Shown here in pieces: positions 14,072-21,234 of a stretch of 34,072 nt of DNA; the stretch's first letter is position 1; the number at the start of each line of letters is the position of its first letter. Position numbers and translations under genes: made by a program. The stretch lies in the IMG/VR virus record IMGVR_UViG_3300026075_000006, positions 1 through 34,072 of that record; one strand, given 5' to 3'. The stretch comes from a virus. Below the pieces are notes generated by a model that saw nothing but the letters and a program-made list of their open reading frames with translations, did no database searches and had not been told where the DNA came from.

Positions 14072-14490
14072 GAAAATGACCGCGGATCATAGATGATACT
14101 TTTTAATTCATCCTTTGGTATCCATTTGAAATCTACATTTTTAAGGGAAGAAATAAGATCAAAAAGTTCGCAAGCAAAAGGACGGTAATGCCCATCTCCT
14201 ATGCTATTTTCACCTTTCATTTGTTTAATGATTAAAGCAGCACATCCTTGGACAATGATTTCTTCATTTTCCATTTTGCTTTTAATTATAAAATCAAATA
14301 TCTTTAAGATGCTCAAATAATAAGCAGAAATATTAGTGGCAATGCCATTGATTTTTGTTGGGGTAATAAAATGATGAAGTAATTCTACGTCTTTACCAAT
14401 ATCTAATTTAACAATTAATCCAATGCAGGTGAGTGAGCCGGTAAGATTTGGATTAGGATCACAAATCCCATCAAAATAAGCGTTGATCAT
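14068..14490 (-). CDS. RNase H-like protein with lost catalytic residues
   Basis: 140 residues. The start INAYFDGICDPNPN matches RNase HI strand 1 (YTDGA...NPG), keeping the first catalytic Asp (D7). At the helix that normally reads TNN-x-AEY it has ATNISAYYL, so the catalytic Glu is Tyr57. At the strand that normally reads SDSQLVVNQ it has GCAALIIKQMKG, so the second Asp is Cys83. Secondary structure spacing otherwise fits RNase HI. It is therefore probably an inactive, perhaps RNA/DNA-hybrid-binding, derivative. First gene of the primase-helicase operon (AAGG before ATG 14490). My alignment is by eye. Confidence 0.7.
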   Translation of the reverse strand: MINAYFDGICDPNPNLTGSLTCIGLIVKLDIGKDVELLHHFITPTKINGIATNISAYYLSILKIFDFIIKSKMENEEIIVQGCAALIIKQMKGENSIGDGHYRPFACELFDLISSLKNVDFKWIPKDELKSIIYDPRSFS

Positions 14491-14798
14491 AAAAAAACCT
14501 TAAAGAACAATAAGTATTTGCAAATATCTACAAATACTTTAAACTTGTTCTTGACTAAAACAGTTAAATGGATTTTACGTATATATGGGAGGCTTCGTGC
14601 CTCCTATATAACGAAAAACAGTAATAAAACGTTGGAGCTTCATTAAATTAACACATAATCGTCTTTATCTTCTAGCTATTCAATTGTCCATGAATCAATT
14701 CCCATTCAAATTTCATTCTATTCTCCACTTATCCACAATTTCTGTTGTTAATGTTTTTCATGAACAAAATATCCTACTTTATCTTCTAGCTATACCTT
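14491..14798. promoter_or_regulatory. Regulatory region ahead of the primase-helicase operon
   Basis: No convincing gene. It contains inverted arms AAGTATTTG (14512-14520) and CAAATACTT (14531-14539), overlapping the palindrome TATTTGCAAATA (14515-14526). A GGAGGC-TTCGT-GCCTCC hairpin (14588-14604) is flanked by ATATAT/TATATA. A 17-base direct repeat CTTTATCTTCTAGCTAT occurs at 14663-14679 and 14777-14793. A perfect DnaA box TTATCCACA lies at 14729-14737. These look like operators, a leader hairpin and replication control sites. Confidence 0.5.
14588..14604. promoter_or_regulatory. GC-rich hairpin in the primase operon leader
   Basis: GGAGGC, loop TTCGT, GCCTCC; the flanking ATATAT and TATATA extend the stem past one bulged G. 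There is no T-run on either strand, so this is more likely a leader or attenuation structure than a simple terminator. Confidence 0.55.
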
Positions 14799-15338
14799 TC
14801 ATTGATTATCCCTTTGATTTGATACTAAACGACAATCTTCTCCTGGATCTTTTAGATACATTAATGTTGTTCCAGATAATAATGATCCGGTTTTTGTTGA
14901 AATAGTTTTATAATAAATATTTTTATTGTCACAAAATTTTCTTAATTCTTCGCCGCCAATAAATATTTTATTAGAACCTTGAGACTCAGAATCGTTTGTC
15001 CTTTCTTTAGTCAATAAAATGCTCCACATTTTATTTGGCGTACCTTTATTTTTTGACATCTTGAAAACAAAAACTTTAATTTTATCCAAGGATAATAATT
15101 TATCTAGTTTTTCACTTTCTTCCTCATCAAAAATAATTACGCCATAATTGCATTGAAGTGGATCTTTCATTAGACCTAATTTCATAATAAACATAATGCA
15201 ATCAAGATGATCATTAGGGCATTTATCAAGATTTTCTTCTAAAATAACCAATGTATCTTTTGATTCTATTTTTTTCTTAATAAAATTATTCATATTTTTA
15301 ATTAAACGGCCTTGTTTAAAATTCTCATCATTTTTCAT
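14799..15338 (-). CDS. Hypothetical protein, 179 residues
   Basis: Starts MKNDENFKQGRLIKNMNNFI with AAGGAC ahead of ATG 15338. Alternating beta and helix pattern: TLVILEEN, YGVIIFDEEE, IKVFVFKMSKN, KMWSILLTKE. Lys/Glu-rich, with no membrane segment or catalytic motif that I can name. It is transcribed away from the rightward early operon, with 85 bases between them, a position typical of early or regulatory genes. No family recognised. Confidence 0.65.
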   Translation of the reverse strand: MKNDENFKQGRLIKNMNNFIKKKIESKDTLVILEENLDKCPNDHLDCIMFIMKLGLMKDPLQCNYGVIIFDEEESEKLDKLLSLDKIKVFVFKMSKNKGTPNKMWSILLTKERTNDSESQGSNKIFIGGEELRKFCDNKNIYYKTISTKTGSLLSGTTLMYLKDPGEDCRLVSNQRDNQ

Positions 15339-15423
15339 ATGTTTCGTCCTTGTTTGATATTATTGGGTAAAATAATATGTTATTATATTGTTATATAAAA
15401 GTAAAATTAAAAAGGAGAGGATA
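15339..15423 (+). promoter_or_regulatory. Divergent promoter region for the rightward early operon
   Basis: A/T-rich spacer with a rightward promoter candidate TTGATA (15354-15359) - 16 nt - TATGTT (15376-15381), or TTGGGT - 17 nt - TATTGT slightly downstream. AGGAGAGG precedes ATG 15424. Partly symmetric ATAA/TTAT blocks (15373-15386) could bind the RHH protein encoded next. Confidence 0.4.
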
Positions 15424-15600
15424 ATGAATAAACAAGATTTCACCGTACTGCCTGTTAGATTTGATAACAAAATGTACAATGAAATGCGTGATATTGCACA
15501 TGTAAATAAAATAAGCATGGCAGATATTGTAAGGCATGGCGTAGATTTATTTTTAAAAGAACAAAAAAAGATATTGACAAAAAGAGATATCGCGATATAA
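15424..15600 (+). CDS. Arc/CopG-type ribbon-helix-helix regulator
   Basis: 58 residues. FTVLPVRFDNKMYNEMRDIA, then HVNKISMADIVRHGVDLFLK, gives the beta strand, helix, turn and helix of a minimal ribbon-helix-helix protein, with the strand VLPVRF positioned to enter the DNA groove. These act as dimers and usually repress their own operon. It is the first gene of the rightward early block, behind AGGAGAGG. Confidence 0.75.
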   Translation: MNKQDFTVLPVRFDNKMYNEMRDIAHVNKISMADIVRHGVDLFLKEQKKILTKRDIAI

Positions 15601-15627
15601 TGAGTTCATTAACTGAGGAGATAAGAA

Positions 15628-15849
15628 ATGACCACAAAAGAAGAACAGCTAGCCATAACAAAATATGATCTATTATTTGAATCAAGGTTAAGCAAAGTTG
15701 AGGCTACAATGGATAATGTTGTACAAACACTAAACAGATTAGAAAGCAAGGTTGATAAACATTTTATGTGGATAGTGGGGATAATTGTCGTATTTTTTGG
15801 CGGATCTTTAGCTACAGGAATTTTAAGGGCAATGCACATTTTAACCTAA
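15628..15849 (+). CDS. Coiled coil plus C-terminal membrane helix (XhlA/holin-accessory-like)
   Basis: 73 residues. Residues about 15-45 form a heptad-patterned helix (FESRLSKVEATMDNVVQTLN, RLESKVDK), followed by one membrane span MWIVGIIVVFFGGSLATGIL. This layout matches haemolysin XhlA-type phage proteins that work with holins, but the same plan occurs in unrelated membrane tethers. GAGGAG-type ribosome site upstream of ATG 15628. It is a candidate lysis-related gene in a genome with no obvious endolysin. Confidence 0.6.
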   Translation: MTTKEEQLAITKYDLLFESRLSKVEATMDNVVQTLNRLESKVDKHFMWIVGIIVVFFGGSLATGILRAMHILT

Positions 15850-15855
15850 ACAGTT

Positions 15856-15884
15856 GTTAGGGGAAGCTCGCAACTCCCCCCAAC
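15856..15884 (+). promoter_or_regulatory. Hairpin between two early genes
   Basis: GTTAGGGG (15856-15863) can pair with CCCCCAAC (15877-15884) with one mismatch. Not followed by a T-run; probably an mRNA processing or stability hairpin. Confidence 0.4.
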
Positions 15885-15913
15885 GATCATATCTACCCAA
15901 CAGGAGATATAAC

Positions 15914-16315
15914 ATGATAAGTAAAACTATTGCACAACGTACAATTAAAAGTCAAGACAGAGTTTTTTGCTCCAAGGAAGGAGAGAAAGAATTGAAGGAT
16001 AGATTATTCAGATCATTTGTCGCAAATCTCATTCGAGAATATGCAACTTATTCAACCGACAGTTGTTATTTATCAGTGAGTGACCTTCCATATCCTGAAA
16101 AAAAACAATTCCTAAGCCATCTCATTCACGTTGATGACTATGAGTATTTCATTGCCAATAAAACCCGTGAAGCAGAAGCCATTAAAGAATATGAAGATGA
16201 AATGCAGCACTTTATTGATTGGCAATTAGATAATGTCTATCACGAAGATATGCAAGAGATGGGAATGTTGCTTTGTCAGCACAGAGACAATGGTGAATTT
16301 TATTATAGGAGTTAA
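15914..16315 (+). CDS. Hypothetical protein, acidic C-terminus
   Basis: 133 residues from ATG 15914, which follows AGGAG; an upstream TTG at 15854 lies within the hairpin and has no ribosome site. Basic N-terminus (MISKTIAQRTIKSQDRVF), helical and acidic second half (EAEAIKEYEDEMQHFIDW, then DNVYHEDMQEMGMLL). No family recognised. It lies in the early block ahead of recombination genes. Confidence 0.6.
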   Translation: MISKTIAQRTIKSQDRVFCSKEGEKELKDRLFRSFVANLIREYATYSTDSCYLSVSDLPYPEKKQFLSHLIHVDDYEYFIANKTREAEAIKEYEDEMQHFIDWQLDNVYHEDMQEMGMLLCQHRDNGEFYYRS

Positions 16316-16318
16316 GCC

Positions 16319-16429
16319 ATGTCTTTAATAACGACGATTTTAGAATTTATTACATTATTTTTCATTGCTGAATTTTTATTGGGAATGGTAGTAGCTATAT
16401 TTTTATTATTATTTTCTGATGGTCTATAG
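16319..16429 (+). CDS. Small membrane peptide, 36 residues
   Basis: MSLITTILEFITLFFIAEFL followed by LGMVVAIFLLLFSDGL: continuous hydrophobic sequence with two acidic residues inside, giving one long or two short membrane helices. TATAGGAGTTAAG precedes ATG 16319, and a nearly identical ATAGGAGTTAAG-x-CATG start element precedes the next gene, so the initiation site is duplicated. Function unknown. Confidence 0.55.
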   Translation: MSLITTILEFITLFFIAEFLLGMVVAIFLLLFSDGL

Positions 16430-16439
16430 GAGTTAAGTC

Positions 16440-16709
16440 ATGAATAAAATAGTTTATGGAATACATGGTAATGATTCAGTATTTTTCCTTGATGAGATTG
16501 CAGCAGAAAAATATTTATTCGACAACTATCGTGAACATATTACATCAAAAGATCAATTCATTGATTATGTTGAGCAAATGATATGGGAAGACAAAATAAT
16601 AATATGCGAAGGCTGCGGTGATAAGACATTAAGAGATGAGTTAGATCCAAATTGGGTAAAGGGTGGATGTTGTGATACATGGTTTTGTCATATTGATTGT
16701 CATACTTAG
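16440..16709 (+). CDS. Small zinc-binding (treble-clef/PHD-like) protein
   Basis: 89 residues. The C-terminal third is cysteine-rich: CEGCGDKTLRDEL, then GGCCDTWFCHIDCHT. The spacing C-x2-C...CC-x3-FC-x3-C resembles treble-clef or PHD-type zinc fingers, where D-x-WFH-x-x-C is typical. The N-terminal two thirds (MNKIVYGIHGNDSVFFLDEI) look like a small alpha/beta domain. AGGAG lies 9 bases before ATG 16440. Partner or target unknown. Confidence 0.6.
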   Translation: MNKIVYGIHGNDSVFFLDEIAAEKYLFDNYREHITSKDQFIDYVEQMIWEDKIIICEGCGDKTLRDELDPNWVKGGCCDTWFCHIDCHT

Positions 16710-16720
16710 ATAAATGCTAC

Positions 16721-16742
16721 AGAGGCATATCAATATGCCTCT
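16721..16742 (+). promoter_or_regulatory. Perfect 10-bp hairpin upstream of the Sak4-like gene
   Basis: AGAGGCATAT (16721-16730) and ATATGCCTCT (16733-16742) with only CA between. No T-run follows, so it is more likely an RNA-processing hairpin, stability hairpin or protein-binding palindrome than a terminator. The 16710-16802 spacer holds no gene. Confidence 0.5.
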
Positions 16743-16802
16743 CAAGGATTTATTTCGCAGCACTTAAATGTGCATAACTTAAATTAACTTGAGGTAAATA
16801 TT

Positions 16803-17660
16803 ATGAAACTAAGAGCAGTAAAACCAGAGTCAATACAAAAAAGATTAAAGGCATTGTTTTATGGTGGAGCAGGTGCTGGGAAAACAACAGCAGCCATAAA
16901 CTTCCCAAGGCCATATTTAATCGACACAGAAAAAGGGGCCACCAACGATCAATACATTAAACAATTACAAAAATCTGGTGGTGTAGTTTTTCAGACATCA
17001 GACTTTGATGAACTTGTCACTGAAGTCAAAGCATTATTAACAGAAAAACATGAATATAAAACTTTAATCATTGATCCTTTGACCATGCTCTACAATGACT
17101 TACTAGATAAATCTGCGCTTAAAAATGGAACAGAATTTGGTAGGCATTATGGTGAAGCTAATAAACAGATGAAGCATTTGCTTAATTTATTATTGCGCTT
17201 GGACATGAATGTAATTATTACCTCACATGCCAAGAATGAATATGGACATAACTTATCCGTGCTTGGCCAGACTTTTGATTGCTATAAAAAGTTGGATTAT
17301 TTATTTGATTTAGTTTTTGAAATACAAAAACGTGGCGCTGATAGAATTGGAATAATAAAAAAATCCCGTATTGAAACATTCCCAGATGGTGAAGCATTCC
17401 CATTTTCTTATCAAGAAATAGCAAAACGTTATGGAAAAGATGTATTAGAAAGAGATGCAGTAGCAGAAAAACTAGCATCAAAGGAGCAGATTGGTAGACT
17501 TAAAATGTTGATTGAGCTTTATAAAGAACCAGATGAAATCGTCCAGAAATGGCTGGACAAGGCAAATGCCGCTACTCTGGACGAAATCAATGAAGAGATC
17601 ATATTAAAACTGATTAACCATATGGAAAGCAAGGCTAAAATGAAAGGAGAAACAGCATGA
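16803..17660 (+). CDS. Sak4-like RecA-fold ATPase (single-strand annealing/recombination)
   Basis: 285 residues. N-terminal AAA_24-type P-loop domain: Walker A GGAGAGKTT (21-29), Walker B TLIIDP (87-92), and NVIITSHAKNEYG (about 138-150), which carries the sensor residues. The C-terminal about 80 residues are helical and charged (KEQIGRLKMLIELYKEPDEI). Phage Sak4 proteins of this size promote single-strand annealing or recombination with an SSB partner. The very next gene, overlapping by ATGA, encodes an SSB-like protein. Related phage P-loop proteins of unproven function are the alternative. Confidence 0.82.
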   Translation: MKLRAVKPESIQKRLKALFYGGAGAGKTTAAINFPRPYLIDTEKGATNDQYIKQLQKSGGVVFQTSDFDELVTEVKALLTEKHEYKTLIIDPLTMLYNDLLDKSALKNGTEFGRHYGEANKQMKHLLNLLLRLDMNVIITSHAKNEYGHNLSVLGQTFDCYKKLDYLFDLVFEIQKRGADRIGIIKKSRIETFPDGEAFPFSYQEIAKRYGKDVLERDAVAEKLASKEQIGRLKMLIELYKEPDEIVQKWLDKANAATLDEINEEIILKLINHMESKAKMKGETA

Positions 17661-18109
17661 ATTTTACCCCAACATCAGAAGAACTATTGAAACAATCAAA
17701 TTTATTGGAGAATGGAACGTATTCATTTGAAGTAGTAGAGGCAAATGATGAAATTTCAAAATCTGGAAATGAAATGATCAAATTAATGTTAAACGTATGG
17801 GATTACGAAAGCGGTAAAAGCACCATAGTCTTTGATTATTTGCTTGAGAAGATGGCCTATAAATTAATCCATTTCTGTCAAGTGACTAAGCTCATGGATA
17901 AATATTCTACTGGAGAGTTACGGGCATTTGATTGCTTGGGCAAAAAAGGAAGTGTGGACATAGAAACCCAAGAAAAAAGGGAAAATCCATCGGGCGGATT
18001 TTATCCAGCTAAGAACATTGTAAAGGATTACAATGTTTCAAAGGTGGAAAGCTTCTCACCGCTTCCTTCTTCAAAAGTTAACAATATTGATGCGGACGTT
18101 CCATTTTAG
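17657..18109 (+). CDS. Phage SSB-like single-strand DNA-binding protein (DUF669-like)
   Basis: 150 residues. Residues about 15-110 suggest an OB-type beta domain (GTYSFEVVEANDEI, MIKLMLNVWDYESG). It resembles the DUF669 proteins that sit beside Sak4/AAA_24 genes. The last residues, DADVPF, copy the acidic DDDIPF tip by which bacterial SSBs recruit partner proteins; this is the strongest clue. Translation is coupled to the Sak4-like gene (ATGA overlap at 17657). A rho-independent terminator follows. Confidence 0.78.
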   Translation: MNFTPTSEELLKQSNLLENGTYSFEVVEANDEISKSGNEMIKLMLNVWDYESGKSTIVFDYLLEKMAYKLIHFCQVTKLMDKYSTGELRAFDCLGKKGSVDIETQEKRENPSGGFYPAKNIVKDYNVSKVESFSPLPSSKVNNIDADVPF

Positions 18110-18171
18110 CGTCGAATAAAGTTATACTAATGATGTTATATACAGTCATTTTCATCATTCTTTATCATATC

Positions 18172-18198
18172 AGCCGGTTTATCCGCCGGCTTTTTTTA
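18172..18198 (+). terminator. Rho-independent terminator of the recombination operon
   Basis: AGCCGG (18172-18177) and CCGGCT (18186-18191) form a GC-rich stem, followed directly by seven T bases (18191-18197). It ends the rightward early operon 60 bases after the SSB-like gene and before the DUF2829-like gene. Confidence 0.88.
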
Positions 18199-18228
18199 TT
18201 TAGATCAAAATAACATTAAGGTGAATTA

Positions 18229-18621
18229 ATGAACTTTGAAAAAGCTTATAAGGAAATGTTGAAAGGCAAAAAGATCAGGCGTAAATCATGGGAAAAGATG
18301 CACCACATGCGCTATGTGGAAGCGACCAAAGAACACGATGCAACCATTAGAACCTACAAGACTGAATTTAATAACTTCTTTGCCGATGCAAGTATTTTGA
18401 TTAGCAATGGCTGGTTTGTGGTAGGAGATGATAGTAAAGAATTGTCTTTTTTAGAAGCATTGGAAGAATTAAAGAATAAGAAAGAAGTCAGCAATAAATT
18501 ATGGAAGGATAAGTTCATATTTTTAGATGGTGATCAATTTGCATATTGTTCGACCATTGAAGCAAACTTTATGCCTACTTATAGAGATTTGATTGCTAAT
18601 GATTGGGAAGTGATGAGCTGA
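18229..18621 (+). CDS. Two-repeat DUF2829 (Tad2-like) protein
   Basis: 130 residues made of two copies of one fold. Repeat 1: MNFEKAYKEMLKGKKIRRKS-W ... ASILISNGWFVV (1-65). Repeat 2: LSFLEALEELKNKKEVSNKL-W ... YRDLIANDWEVM (72-129). Both show the DUF2829 plan: F-x-x-A-x-x-x-L-x-x-GK-x-x-x-R-x-x-W, then D-x-[LI]-x-x-x-[GD]-W-x-V. Single-domain DUF2829 proteins include the anti-Thoeris protein Tad2, which sequesters the defence signal molecule. A fused pair would be a built-in dimer. It sits alone after a terminator, as accessory anti-defence genes often do. Family assignment is good; anti-Thoeris activity is inference. Confidence 0.7.
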   Translation: MNFEKAYKEMLKGKKIRRKSWEKMHHMRYVEATKEHDATIRTYKTEFNNFFADASILISNGWFVVGDDSKELSFLEALEELKNKKEVSNKLWKDKFIFLDGDQFAYCSTIEANFMPTYRDLIANDWEVMS

Positions 18622-18708
18622 CCTGAATGTTTTATTTCGTATTGATGCATGCTACATATTTAACTGAATAATACACTTAATTAATCTATAAATAATACTT
18701 ATTTCATC

Positions 18709-18734
18709 CTATAGATAAGCCATCTTATGTATAG
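18709..18734. terminator. Hairpin between convergent genes, possible bidirectional terminator
   Basis: CTATAGATAAG (18709-18719) and CTTATGTATAG (18724-18734) pair with one mismatch around CCAT. It lies between the convergent genes ending at 18621 and 18745. A/T-rich with no long T-run, so termination is uncertain. The rest of 18622-18744 shows nothing else. Confidence 0.4.
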
Positions 18735-18744
18735 TATGTAATTA

Positions 18745-19035
18745 TCAATGAGATTTATCACGGAAATAAGCAGTAAGAATTAAGGTAGCCAATGGTGGGA
18801 ATGTGATGGTAGTAATATCTAAGAGTTTCTTACCATCTTCAGGTTTGTAAATATAAACAAAAATTGTCAATACATATAAAATTGCAAGACCAAGGAGGAT
18901 TTGTTTTGCTGCTCTAAATTTATCTCTTTCCGTGATTTTGCCAATCAGTTCAAATGATTCAAGTTTGCGTGAATTAAAGTCCTTAACTTGATAGAGATCT
19001 TCCAAGATCTTATTACCCATAAATAGCGGCTGCAT
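18745..19035 (-). CDS. Small membrane protein with two hydrophobic segments
   Basis: 96 residues. A soluble, charged N-terminal half (ILEDLYQVKDFNSRKLESFE), then two spans: ILLGLAILYVLTIFVYIY (about 46-63) and ITTITFPPLATLILTAYF (about 74-91), with a short KPEDGKK turn between. Its ATG overlaps the upstream stop (TAATG). Last gene of the leftward transcript. A lysis role is possible, but nothing specific supports it. Confidence 0.6.
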   Translation of the reverse strand: MQPLFMGNKILEDLYQVKDFNSRKLESFELIGKITERDKFRAAKQILLGLAILYVLTIFVYIYKPEDGKKLLDITTITFPPLATLILTAYFRDKSH

Positions 19036-19235
19036 TAGGTCACAATGATTTTCGTTTCTTTATCCCCTTTTCTTGCCAAAAGCTCACCTTCCGTACTATC
19101 AACATGAGCGGCTAAGCTTAATAATGCAATTCCCTTTTTGATAATATCCGCTTTGCTATTTACTCCATAATGCATCATCAAATAATTAACCAGTTTATTT
19201 GCCGCTGGATCTAATTCTAAGATAAGCTCGGTCAT
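19035..19235 (-). CDS. Small ribbon-helix-helix-like protein
   Basis: 66 residues: MTELILELDPAANKLVNYLM, then NSKADIIKKGIALLSLAAHV and a beta-type end. The strand, helix, helix pattern with ADIIKKGIALL resembles RHH/MetJ-type regulators found in phages and bacteria, followed by a short tail with Gly-Asp-Lys. Coupled by TAATG to the membrane protein downstream. Target unknown. Confidence 0.6.
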   Translation of the reverse strand: MTELILELDPAANKLVNYLMMHYGVNSKADIIKKGIALLSLAAHVDSTEGELLARKGDKETKIIVT

Positions 19236-19289
19236 CTTCCACCATATGTTTGAAAGGCATAATCTTAAGCTAATGATGCCCTGAAATTC

Positions 19290-19472
19290 CTAATAACTAT
19301 GGTGTTTTTTTTCTTTTTTCTTCTCATGCATCTTGCTTAATTTTCCAATGAGCTTTTTTTCTTTTTTCTCATGGGATGCTTTTTCCATATGACTATGGGC
19401 TTTCTCATGGTGTTTTTTGGCTTGCTCCATATGGTGTAGGGCGCGTTTATGATGGTGGGATTTATGTTTCAT
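19290..19472 (-). CDS. His/Lys-rich low-complexity protein
   Basis: 60 residues, 14 of them His and about a third Lys (MKHKSHHHKRALHHMEQAKK at the start). Helical and highly basic, it could bind nucleic acid or metal. GGAT lies before ATG 19472, and the gene is divergent from the small gene at 19545. No family recognised; composition alone makes function uncertain. Confidence 0.5.
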   Translation of the reverse strand: MKHKSHHHKRALHHMEQAKKHHEKAHSHMEKASHEKKEKKLIGKLSKMHEKKKEKKHHSY

Positions 19473-19544
19473 TGCAATATCCTTATTGATGATGGAAGAT
19501 TTACACTATGATAAAATAATCTACTTATAAATTAAAGGACTACC

Positions 19545-19712
19545 ATGACACTCATCATCAATAAATCACGAACACTCGTTCCAAAAAGTGGCAAGATCAT
19601 AAAACATGTCAGCCATATCGAAAAAAAGGGAATTGATATGGTGAAAAATATTGCTAAGCAATTTGGTCAACAATCAAAAAAGATGAAACCAAAAAAAATA
19701 TATTTTCGTTAA
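19545..19712 (+). CDS. Small basic protein on the opposite strand
   Basis: 55 residues: MTLIINKSRTLVPKSGKIIK, then HVSHIEKKGIDMVKNIAKQF and a Lys-rich end. AAAGGAC lies 6 bases before ATG 19545. It is the only rightward gene in an otherwise leftward stretch, divergent from the His/Lys-rich gene and ending with a 4-base overlap on the convergent coiled-coil gene. A possible -10 TATAAA lies just upstream. Function unknown. Confidence 0.5.
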   Translation: MTLIINKSRTLVPKSGKIIKHVSHIEKKGIDMVKNIAKQFGQQSKKMKPKKIYFR

Positions 19713-19984
19713 TCTCCCAGTGCCATTCTTTCTTGGCCTTCTTTAATAGCATTTAATTGGTTTTGCATAGTTTCATTCGAAGTCTTTAAGGAATTAACTT
19801 CAGCTTTTAACTTACCGATTTCAATTTCATATTTAATACAATTTGCTTCTAGCTGGACACATTCTTGTAATTTTTTTATATATTGTCGATCAAGCGCTAA
19901 TTTTTCTACCGATAAATTTTCTACTTGATCTTTATAAGATTTGATTTCATTAATTGATTTATTGATCTCTGCTTGTAAGTCCAT
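19709..19984 (-). CDS. Coiled-coil protein, unknown
   Basis: 91 residues from ATG 19984 (AAGGG upstream; an ATG at 19990 overlaps that ribosome site). Almost the whole chain is heptad-patterned helix (INEIKSYKDQVENLSVEKLA, IEIGKLKAEVNSLKTS). Two Cys lie in the middle. It directly follows the tail-fibre gene, so a structural trimer or fibre-assembly role is reasonable but not shown. Confidence 0.6.
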   Translation of the reverse strand: MDLQAEINKSINEIKSYKDQVENLSVEKLALDRQYIKKLQECVQLEANCIKYEIEIGKLKAEVNSLKTSNETMQNQLNAIKEGQERMALGD

Positions 19985-19993
19985 TTTCATCCC

Positions 19994-21217
19994 TTAAATA
20001 ATTAGATAAGTAAAAATAATTGACCAATTCCTATTTACACTATCACCTGCTAATGATGAAAAAGCTTGTGCTCTATTGTTCGCTGAATCACCTGTTATTT
20101 CTCCAGCTCGAAAAGTAGCTACATTAGGCGGCCCAAAGCTCCCCGCACAATTAGTAAATGCGCCAATATTTGAAGCAACTGGCAATGATATACCAATATT
20201 TATGCCTGTGCCAGGCGTCGTGGCAGTTATTGCTATGACACCTGAAACTGTAACAACATTACCTATTCTTAAATATTGAAATTGCGCACTAGTGCTCACC
20301 GTAATATTGCTAACATTCGTAAGCACGGGAACATAAGTACCGCTTGAAACGGGTGTTGCAAGACCAGTTAATGGAAGTCCCGTGCAATTCGTTAAAATGC
20401 CAGCACTAGGGGTACCAAGATTTGGTGTAATTAATGTAGGAGATGTTTGCCTGACTACATTCCCTGTGCCAGTTGGCACACCTAAACCTAAATTAACAAG
20501 CGCTGCTGCGACATTAGTTAAATCAGATAAATTATTTGCTGCGAGTAAAAATGAAGATGGCCCAAAGGTAAATTGTGAGAATAATACAGGATCGGTATCG
20601 ACTGTCACAACCGTTGCCGTCTCAAGCCATGAGGTCGTTGCAAGTATCGTTCCATTATTAACTGCAACTAAGGTACCCGGTTTGATTTGTAGGGCAGTAT
20701 CGTAATCCGTAGCACGCGTTAAGACATAGGGAATTGAAATAGTATCGCCATTAGTCGTTAAAACATAGATGCCATTATGTTGAGTCAATGTTTGGTTTTT
20801 AACTAAGATACGACTGTTTAAAGGAGGGGATACACCATCTGTTGAAAAGGCTGCAAATGTGCCTGAATTATCGGTAAGTGTTGCACCAATTCCAGCACCT
20901 GCTTGTACCACATTTAAATTACCAGTGGTTCCTGCATAACAAGATAAAATGACGGTAATCCCTGATGCAAACTGATCGACATATTGTTTAGTTGCAGCTC
21001 CTAATGGCAGTGTCGGATTTGCATTTAAGATTAATGGCCCTAACATGGTCCCACCTGTTAAAGGCAAAAATCCTGTTAAAACAGATCCAGAATTAAACAA
21101 TGCTGCCACTTGGGAAAGTGATTCTTTGGATGTCACACCATTTTGTACCACAGGTAAAAAATCAGTGAGTTGAGCACCTGCTACTGCTGGTAACGCTGAA
21201 ATTTTCACACCTGTCAT
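19994..21217 (-). CDS. Tail fibre protein (last fibre gene)
   Basis: 407 residues. N-terminal segment VKISALPAVAGAQLTDFLPV is a typical phage fibre start. LPLTGGTMLGPLILNANPTLP and AATKQYVDQ (about 51-82) are classic fibre repeats. Residues about 95-217 form a module with VKNQTLTQHNGIYVLTTNGD and VLTRATDYD that recurs in the protein at 23767. NLSDLTNVAAALVNLGLG (about 228-245) is another standard fibre motif. The C-terminal about 110 residues are beta-rich and probably the receptor-binding tip. AAGGATG precedes ATG 21217. Confidence 0.85.
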   Translation of the reverse strand: MTGVKISALPAVAGAQLTDFLPVVQNGVTSKESLSQVAALFNSGSVLTGFLPLTGGTMLGPLILNANPTLPLGAATKQYVDQFASGITVILSCYAGTTGNLNVVQAGAGIGATLTDNSGTFAAFSTDGVSPPLNSRILVKNQTLTQHNGIYVLTTNGDTISIPYVLTRATDYDTALQIKPGTLVAVNNGTILATTSWLETATVVTVDTDPVLFSQFTFGPSSFLLAANNLSDLTNVAAALVNLGLGVPTGTGNVVRQTSPTLITPNLGTPSAGILTNCTGLPLTGLATPVSSGTYVPVLTNVSNITVSTSAQFQYLRIGNVVTVSGVIAITATTPGTGINIGISLPVASNIGAFTNCAGSFGPPNVATFRAGEITGDSANNRAQAFSSLAGDSVNRNWSIIFTYLII

Positions 21218-21234
21218 ACTTACATCCTTGTCAA

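Noticed and set aside
14684-14905. Rightward ORF in the primase-operon control region
   Set aside because: It overlaps the real leftward gene at 14799 and contains the 17-base repeat; no ribosome site.
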